Source of the DNA: Coffea arabica
Taxonomy: Eukaryota > Streptophyta > Magnoliopsida > Gentianales > Rubiaceae
DNA length: 64,000 nucleotides
Direction: 5' to 3'
NCBI RefSeq assembly: GCF_036785885.1
Contig: NC_092323.1
Coordinates: forward strand, 12,718,501 to 12,782,500
How positions within the stretch are numbered: the stretch's first letter is position 1; every line of letters begins with the position of its first letter. The position numbers and the translations under genes were made by a program. Positions 56,960 through 64,000 of the stretch are shown one piece after another. Under the pieces are notes generated by a model. The model was not told where the DNA came from and made no database searches. It saw only the letters and a program-made list of their open reading frames with translations.

Positions 56960-59861
56960 CACTAAAATCAGTAAGTCGGCACTTTATTTTTTTTTCTTAA
57001 CTCTTTTAAATCATCCATTTCTTGTTGCTTTCTATTATCACTTTTTGCATTTGGAGGCATTTAGAAATATAATCAAAAGATGCTTATACTGAGCGGATTT
57101 CAGGTCTTTAGGTTTCTTCCACAGCATGCACCACCATATCAAACCATCAATTCTAAAGATTTAGTTTGCATGTATTTGTTTTCCCAGTTGGCCTAATATG
57201 AGTTGTTACTCCAAACGTTATCTTCAACCAGATTCTGGGGCAAGTATGTTAAAGTTTTTGTGATGGAAATTTTTAGTTAATTTGTAAGTTTGTTAGAGTA
57301 TCTGGTTCTATGGGAGCCTATATTAACTTGAGATAATGTGCATATCAGGCGAAACTATACCACTTCTTCTTAGGCCCTTCCCGTTTCTGCGATGCCATCA
57401 TCTGTCGCACCTTCAGATTGGTTCATCCGTTTGTGGTTTCAGATGATCAAAAGAGATTATGCTATGCTATATATATATGTAATAAAGACACGGACTAAAC
57501 AGACATGGGAAGGGCGAAAAAATCGTAATTAGGGTTTTGTATGGTGCTTTTGTGTGAATGCATGCTGTTTGTGGAGTATAACAGATTTTAGGCACGTATG
57601 TCATTAACGGTTTTTATCACAAGCCTACTGATTCGTAACTACAATAGAAAATTTAGGTCCTACCAGCAGTGCTTTCAGAATTCTTTTTGATTTCTGTCGT
57701 ATATCCATTGATTTTTTTTGTCATTCCAATTTCCGGAGAGCTGAAAAGCTTATTTACAAAGCTCATCCACTGATTTTTCATGAGCTGGCTGAAGAATGCT
57801 GTTTGTAAGCCTTGGGAAAGCGACCATTCAATTCTTACCATAAGGGGAAAAGATCATGCCACTGATGAAGCATCAAAGATCTTGTCTGTCTGTGTGATCT
57901 TGTGGCTACTTAACATTTAAGAAGACTTCAGAGGTCATGCAATTGTGAAGACTTTGCGGAGATCCCATTCCCTGGAATTTGCTTCTTTTAGTTCTGGGAA
58001 ATGGTTTTGGAGTACAAAAGCATATACTACATAAGAAACTGTTAAACTTCTTTTCTTTTACTTACAAAGGGGTACCTTAGTGTACAGGGCTGGTGTTTGT
58101 TTTGTAGTTTGGTTCTGATGACAATATCATTATTCACATGTACAGACATAATTTAACTGATACATTTTTGTTTTCGTTTCACACCTTTGAATCTGAACCT
58201 TAAATAAGTCAAAATTATCATTTAGCCAGGGGATGAAAGAGATGAACCTTGTATACGTTTTATGTGTTAGTCTATTTAAGATTAAAAATTCCTGAAGCAG
58301 AGAAACAGAAAAGGAGCATTTTGGTTGTAGACCTAACATTAGTACGTGATCTGGTTTCAGCAGAATTTCCAATCACAGAAACATTTGTGGAGATGCAATG
58401 AAGGTCACATAATCGGCAGTTATGCCCATTATAAGTTATTCATGCATTGAATTGAACAAGGGAATTCCGTGTATGACATTGATTTGCCATAGATATCAGG
58501 CAAAAGGAATGAATCTTGGTAAAAAGCCACAATTGTTGCAGGTCCAAAACGGAGACTAAGAGGAGGTCAAAAAGACTTGTCTGATGAAGAAAAAGAAGCA
58601 CAAATAAGCAATATCTTGACATAGGGATGAAAAGACCACCACCAAGGGAAGCACTTAGTCACCAAGACAACACTAACCAGTAGAATCAGGTACAGTGGAT
58701 ATACTCAAAACTTTAAGGAAAGAATCAGGTAACATCAATCCAGAAGTCCAACCCCCCATTTCTCTACGTTCCTAACAATTATCATAGCAATCACTTACGA
58801 GTAATGAATTTCATTAAGTTGACTAAGGTGGACGATCCCACCATCAAAAGATAAGGCCTACAAGTATTGTTGAAAAGGAATACTTTGGCAAATTTGTCAC
58901 CAACCAACTCATAAGGCCTAAAAGTCATTGCTTGTGCACAACATCGGTCGCTTAACGATTTCTGATTGAACTGTCTAATGTGCATCAGAAAAGTAAGACA
59001 GTCTCCATTAAAAACTTCTTTCTTCTCAAGATACCTTATATTTCCAACCACATTTTGAGCTTCATCATTGGGCTTTTTTGCGCACTTATTGTAGGCAAAT
59101 TTCGTGGCTGGCTCAAGTTTGGGGCCTGTCAAGCATGCTGCAAAATGGCAGTGAAAGGGCGAATGCCAGCAATGGCCCCTTACTTTTATTCTAATACCCT
59201 GTTTATTTGGATTTCAATTTGGTTAATTGAACTTATAGGAATGTTGCTAAATCTAAAAACACTTCTTGGCAGGTTGATATCCTGTGTATTCCAGTTAATT
59301 TTGGAACAAATATTGGTTTAAATACCAATCATAAATATTAGTGTAGGAAACAAATGCCAAAAACAGCATCTCCAGTGTCAAAGTACCACTGACAGTTTAT
59401 TACCCTTTAGATCATACTAAGAGGGTGTTTGAGGTGCAGTTCTATTTGTTAAATATCCAAGAATTTGATCGGCCATGTTTTTGTTGAAGCAAAACAACTG
59501 TTATTGATTGATGCTGTGAAAACACTTTTAAAAGTTATATTTTATACGAATCTCTTTAATCCATATTAATTCCAGAAACTCACATCCAGACAGCCTACTG
59601 TGGGCTGATGACTTGACATTGATAAGTGTTGATCCATAGGACACTTTGAGAACATCAATATCATCCCCAAGGAACATTCTCAGCACTTAATCGAGTACAA
59701 GAAAAAATATGAGCAAATACAACTGTAGATAGATTTGTCTGTGTATACCACCAAAGATAGCAAGATCAACACTGATCTTAAACATAGGTCTAAACTATCT
59801 ATGTTCTAAATATAAAATACAGTAACTACGGCTAGTGCAGAAAATCTTCTTGATTCTGTCT
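56960..59861. other. Intergenic region downstream of DiT1-like gene
   Basis: It includes the 3' UTR of the transporter (probably to about 57500). A 113-codon minus-strand frame at 58791-59132 shows no known domain. No bounded repeat was found. The part next to 59862 is the 3' side of the organ-specific gene. Confidence 0.4.
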
Positions 59862-60417
59862 TTATGCATTATTCTGCTCTTGAACTTTTTGTCTTGACTC
59901 AGATTGTGCACTATCAATATTATCCCTCATTTTCACACCATCAGCATCAAATGTCTTCACTCTTTTGGAATCAGCATCCCTGTGATAAATTATCACACTA
60001 GGCCTCATGTCAAAATCTCTGGCCAAACGGTCTGTGTCCACAGTTTCCTTCTCACATGGTTCTGAGGCAGTGTCTTGGTGCAAAATATCTGAAATTACTT
60101 CAGGGATCGGTTCTTCATTCATGACACTCTTCCAATAATCTCCTGGACATCTTCTTGCATCAATCCCGAAAGTGAACTGATTTCAAAACAAGAGATATTA
60201 GTAATACAAATTGCAGCAAAATAACATAATCTAAGTTACAAAAGTTAATTCATACGAATTAACAAGATATTGTATATGTACTCTATGTTTGTGGGGTGGG
60301 GAAAGAAGTGCCAAATTTCCAGCTGAATACAACTAGGGAACAATCAGGCAGAGTAGAAATCAGAAGAATTACCGAAACAAGGAGGAAGAGAACCAAGAAG
60401 GCTGAGTAAGATCTCAT
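59862..60417 (-). CDS. Organ-specific protein (DUF2775, S2/P4 type), secreted, two exons
   Basis: Exons 60373-60417 and 59862-60176 on the minus strand join in phase 0 to 119 residues. The product begins with a signal peptide (MRSYSAFLVLFLLVSFTFG) spanning the splice junction. The family signature follows: DARRCPGDYWKSVMNEEPIP, EVISDILHQD. The rest is acidic and hydrophilic (KETVDTDRLARDFDMRPSVI, then IYHRDADSKRVKTFDADGVK). DUF2775 organ-specific proteins are small plant proteins with organ-restricted expression and no agreed biochemical role; the signal peptide implies apoplastic or vacuolar delivery. Most members have several repeats of the DFxxRP-type unit; here it appears once (DFDMRPS), so this is a short form. 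A TATA box lies about 80 bp upstream. Confidence 0.9.
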
Positions 60418-60493
60418 GTCTGCAACTGTATTGAAGGGCAACTTGCTATTAATGTTGTACAACTTCAATGGGATTGTGCAACCTCTGACATAG

Positions 60494-60501
60494 TATTTAT
60501 A
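60494..60501 (-). promoter_or_regulatory. TATA box of the organ-specific protein gene
   Basis: TATAAATA on the minus strand, about 77-84 bp upstream of the ATG at 60417. The spacing would place the transcription start about 50 bp before the ATG. Inferred from position and consensus only. Confidence 0.6.
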
Positions 60502-61337
60502 AAAGGTTTATTTGACCCATAAAGGTATAGTTGACATTTAGGAAGAAAGAATGGTTGACTAATATATGTGTTGCTTTTTGTCCTGGGCAGTAATCTGACG
60601 GTCGGTTATGCACATTATCAAATTGTGTGAATCAACCATCTGTATTCATTACCAACCCAAACATGAAGAATATTTGGAAAAGAGGTTTATTTGACCAATG
60701 AGTTTGTTTGACCAATGTTTCTCCTGATTTTGCATTGAGAATCGCAGATGGCTATGGAAAAACACGTCCTATATCATAGAAGGAACACGTACTTGCCTGT
60801 CTGATTATACCTTGTAGCAATCGTAAATTCATAAAAATCAAGTTGATGATAACCGATGCAAATGGGCTATGGATTATTTAATCATAGTTTGGTAATCAAT
60901 CAAGCATCAAGGACCATTTTTTTTTTCTTTGGGATTTGATTTTACGTGCTTGATACTATCATTTCTGATAGGTTCATCTTCTTCTTGATGCTGAATAAAC
61001 AAGGAGACCGCTTGGCTCATATTTTAAGAGTTTGGCTGTTTTTGGTTTATAGATTAGAAGTGAAATTGGTTTGAAGCAACTCCATGAAAACGTAATGCAA
61101 CCTTACTAGAATACATTTGTAATTCCAACTGCTACAAAGAACCAAACACAGACTTTAAGGTACTGCTTTTAGCATGAACTGCTTCGTATGATTTTTCTTT
61201 TGCATATGATCAAAATCCCAGAACTGAGATAACTATGTACAGAAAAACATGAACTCATGACTGACGTATAATTGGCCCATCACTCAAGAATAACTGCCGA
61301 CTGAAAAACTCTACCAATAAAAATTTAGAATAATCTT

Positions 61338-61725
61338 ACTTTGCACCCCTGAACTTGTACCCAATTCTCATTTTATGCGTCAAACTTTGGACACTGTACG
61401 CCATAATCTCTCACATTTATCCCACTAAACTCCAATTCATGACAGTGTTGGCAAAATTGAAAAAAAGAGATGATAGTGCACCCCATGCAATTTTTTTTTT
61501 TTTTTTTTTTTTTTGCATGGCCGATAATGATTCCAAAATGAAGGTAATCCACTACCATCTAGTAAAGTAGCTGTGCATAGTCCTTTATTCCATTAGTTTT
61601 CCTAATTTTGTGTGGATAGGATTTTGAGTGAAATAATTACGAAATGTTAGAGCGTAAAGCGTCTAATATTGAATTTAGAATGCAAAATGAGAATGACGTA
61701 AAGTCGGAGGTGCAAAATGCAACTC
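61338..61725. mobile_element. MITE-like inverted-repeat element with central T-run
   Basis: The left TTTGCACCCCTGAACTTG...TTCTCATTTTATGC and the right end, whose complement reads TTTGCACCTCCGACTTTACG...TTCTCATTTTGCAT, are imperfect inverted repeats of about 40 bp. The interior has a 22-26 T-run at about 61491-61514. Target duplications are not clear, so the exact ends and superfamily are open. Confidence 0.5.
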
Positions 61726-62683
61726 ATCCATTAAAAAAAAAAAAAAAAAAAGAACACATGCAAGCTAAACTCTGCATGAGGTTGTACATCACTTAAAGTC
61801 AAAGGTGGAGCAAGTGTTGCAACTTCGGAGTTGGAACTTGGAACAGTGTATGCTACTTGATTCAACCATACAATAATTCAATATTATGCAATCTTTTTCA
61901 GAAAGAACTGAAAGAGTTGGTTAATGGTGAGTCCTTGTCTGCATCCTGGTGTAAGATCAACCAAAAAGGTGAAAGAAAGAAAAAGGGCACTAAAATTGAG
62001 CCCTGATGGAGTGTATCCATTTCCTGTTCATGATAAAAAATTTGTGGTCAACCCATCAAACAGCGTACTTGATCTCTTTTAATCAAACAGGCAAACCATG
62101 CAGATGCAGGGTATCTCGATGTGCTGCCGACCTCGTAGATTTATATTGTCAGTATCATCAATAATTTCTTATTAGCTTTTGTACTGCAGAAACCACATGT
62201 TTCTGGAATTCTTTAGCGCAAATGGTTAGTAAACAAATACTAAATGATACCAAAAATTCTTGTTTGTCTCCTTGAAAGAAAATTTGCTGCCTCCAAAGCA
62301 GGATAGATTCAAAATCGTCATGAGTAGTGAAGAAATTTTTGGACGTCCTGGACAGAATCTAGGCAGAACACTGCCGACACAAATGACTTTCTTGATATAT
62401 ATTTTTTTTTCTCTAGAACGGCTAAAAAAGTTGAATTGATACCCTCATTAATTAATAAGACGTGTTAATTTAGAAGTTTAAATAGTAAATACATTAATAA
62501 ATAGAAAGCTAGCTAAATAAACAGTACGTTTCTCTGAAATGACTCAAAAACATGATGAGATGGAACATGAATCACGTTAGAGGCAGAGCAGTAGCAAAAC
62601 AAAAGATAAAGAAAGCCCCTTTACAAAAGTCAATGAGTGACATCCATACGGCAGTGTACTTCCAATCTACAAATGACACCCTG

Positions 62684-62714
62684 GTTATTATTATTATTAT
62701 TATTATTATTATTG
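62684..62714 (+). repeat. ATT trinucleotide microsatellite
   Basis: About ten uninterrupted TTA/ATT repeats. Probably polymorphic in length. Confidence 0.85.
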
Positions 62715-63582
62715 CACTATACAAGTTACTATATAAAAAAATAGTTAAAAAAATCTCTCACATTTTTTAAAATATATTTGTCATCCTTCACTTTTAAAAT
62801 AGTAAATTTATGTCCCTTATAAAATGAATTTGATAAAATTTGGTCTCAACCTAAATTTTTACCCTTTTTTATTTTAAATCCATCACGTGACTCACACATA
62901 GTCTTTTTTTTATGGAGTAAAATGGTTAGATCTCATTTGTAGTTAACAAATAACTTGATCCATATTCACTTTTACCTCTAAAAAGGTAGAATTTGACCTG
63001 TATTATATTTATTTTTTCTCCTAGAAAAGTGGAATATAACCTTTTTGTATTTAAAAAAAACTGCATGTGTATCACGTGGTGATTTTAGACTAAAAAGTAG
63101 TCAGAAATTTAGGTAGGGATCAAATTTTATTAATTTGAATTTATAAGGAAGGTAAAATTAACATTATAAAAGTAAGTAATGAAAAAATTCATTTAACGAA
63201 ATGTAAGAAATGTTTTCAACGATTTTCCCGTAACATTTAGTCAGATTTTTCAAGTTTCTTACAAGTTTTTAATGAATTTGCATGTTCTTATTCATTGTTA
63301 TTTAAAAAAAAAAAAGAGATTATAACTATGTACACCTAATGCGTTTTAATTTTGCTATAGAAAGAACATCATAGCACACATTGAAAATCATGTTAAGAAA
63401 CATAACGTTGCATAGTGCAATGCATATACAACAGTTGAAACTTTAATTTGGACCTTTCGTGAAAAAGAAAATTTACCAAAGAATTTGTTAGCCGTCCTTC
63501 TAGATAGAGAATTATTGTTGAATTTGGGAACTTAATTACCATGGATATGCTTAGCTAAAAAGTAGAGAGAGAGAGATAAGAC

Positions 63583-64000
63583 CATAGTTATTAAACCCGA
63601 CCCGGATCGGCGATTGAACCGGTGAACCGGGCATTGGACCGGGTTGGGTTTTAAATTAGATCGTTTAAGCAATCAAACTGTTGACTAATCAAAGGACCGG
63701 CGGTTCGATCGGATGAAACCGAAAATCCGACCGGTTTTGTCTAGGAACCGGATTTCGTATAAAAATTTTATTCCTTTGCTGGAACTCAAACCTTGGACCT
63801 CTGGTCCTTGCAGCAACGCGCATACCACCAAGCTACTTCACCATTTGTTGATTGAGTAGCTTACTTATAATATATAAACGTTTTGTCAACTTTATCTTTT
63901 TTTTATTTCTCTAAAATAAATTTATTTGGAATCTTTTAATAAAAATTTATGACCCCCAAACTCTATAAGTTATAAAATGGACTTAAAAAATGACATATTA
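63583..64000. mobile_element. DNA element of the CATRGTTAT family, left end (runs off the window)
   Basis: It starts CATAGTTATTAAACCCGACC, matching the ends at 27568 and 28319, and continues with CCGGTTCG/GAACCGG-rich subterminal sequence up to about 63750. A tRNA-like segment follows. The right end is not in the window, so length and completeness are unknown. Confidence 0.5.
63781..63845 (-). mobile_element. tRNA-like segment (SINE-type pol III boxes)
   Basis: On the minus strand TAGCTTGGTGGTATGCGCG (A-box-like, 63817-63835) precedes GGTTTGAGTTCC (B-box-like, 63781-63792) with tRNA-like spacing. The arms do not form a clean cloverleaf. It is probably a SINE head or a tRNA-derived part of the surrounding repeat; no target duplication was found. 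Confidence 0.45.

Larger units (their letters stand above)
60502..63582. other. Intergenic region
   Basis: AT-rich DNA with a likely MITE (61338-61725, listed), an A-run near 61733-61752 and a TTA/ATT microsatellite at about 62684-62714. No protein gene is recognisable. Confidence 0.4.

Noticed and set aside
58791-59132. 113-codon minus-strand frame
   Set aside because: No recognisable domain, low-complexity-free but unmatched peptide; likely chance.
1-64000. CRISPR arrays, prokaryotic operons, LTR or virus-like elements
   Set aside because: No regularly spaced repeats with unique spacers, no compact gene strings, and no gag/pol-like or capsid-like coding blocks or paired long terminal repeats were seen.

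Overview
This is a nuclear genomic window from a flowering plant. Genes have GT-AG introns, encode plastid-related and plant-specific families, and sit in AT-rich intergenic DNA full of small plant-type transposable elements. The gene set fits a eudicot. I could not place the species; an asterid is only a guess. I saw no prokaryotic operons, CRISPR, rRNA or genuine tRNA genes, and I recognised no LTR retrotransposon or virus-like element.

Genes in order: the 3' end of a group Ia bHLH transcription factor (1-326, +); a single-exon ATL-type RING-H2 E3 ligase (4712-5941, -); a six-exon membrane-anchored cysteine synthase 2-like enzyme (11085-14165, -); a five-exon plastid membrane protein with a long amphipathic tail (17628-18756, +); a decayed F-box gene (25459-26852, +); a single-exon coiled-coil tail-anchored protein (29840-30457, +); a three-exon giant DEAH helicase fused to an RBR E3 ligase, DEAH11/12 type (30812-38294, -); a seven-exon bifunctional riboflavin enzyme RIBA (44919-50248, -); a four-exon DiT1-like dicarboxylate translocator (53090-56959, +); and a two-exon organ-specific (DUF2775) secreted protein (59862-60417, -). 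For all multi-exon genes wholly inside the window, the proposed exon phases close exactly. The genes look functionally unrelated, as expected for eukaryotic neighbours. Metabolic themes are plastid carbon/nitrogen exchange (DiT1), flavin synthesis (RIBA) and sulphur/PLP chemistry; two genes are ubiquitin ligases.

The mobile-element layer is the most unusual part. Three hAT-type non-autonomous elements have perfect 8-bp target duplications (9465-10017, 19892-21390, 43112-43528), and one of them carries an intronless piece of an LHCB3 light-harvesting gene. A Pack-MULE (14521-15579) with 142-bp inverted repeats combines a LINE fragment and an unidentified Gly/Ser-rich coding fragment. A 2.8-kb Helitron (22079-24851) carries an RPA1-like gene remnant. 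Several retroposons are datable by nesting: a tRNA-SINE inside a MITE; a T-headed SINE-like element inside the tail of another tRNA-SINE; and a second T-headed copy that splits the F-box pseudogene.

No wholly new biological system is evident. The best leads are the gene-capturing DNA transposons, the two-copy T-headed retroposon family, and a DiT1 paralogue with an atypical N-terminus.
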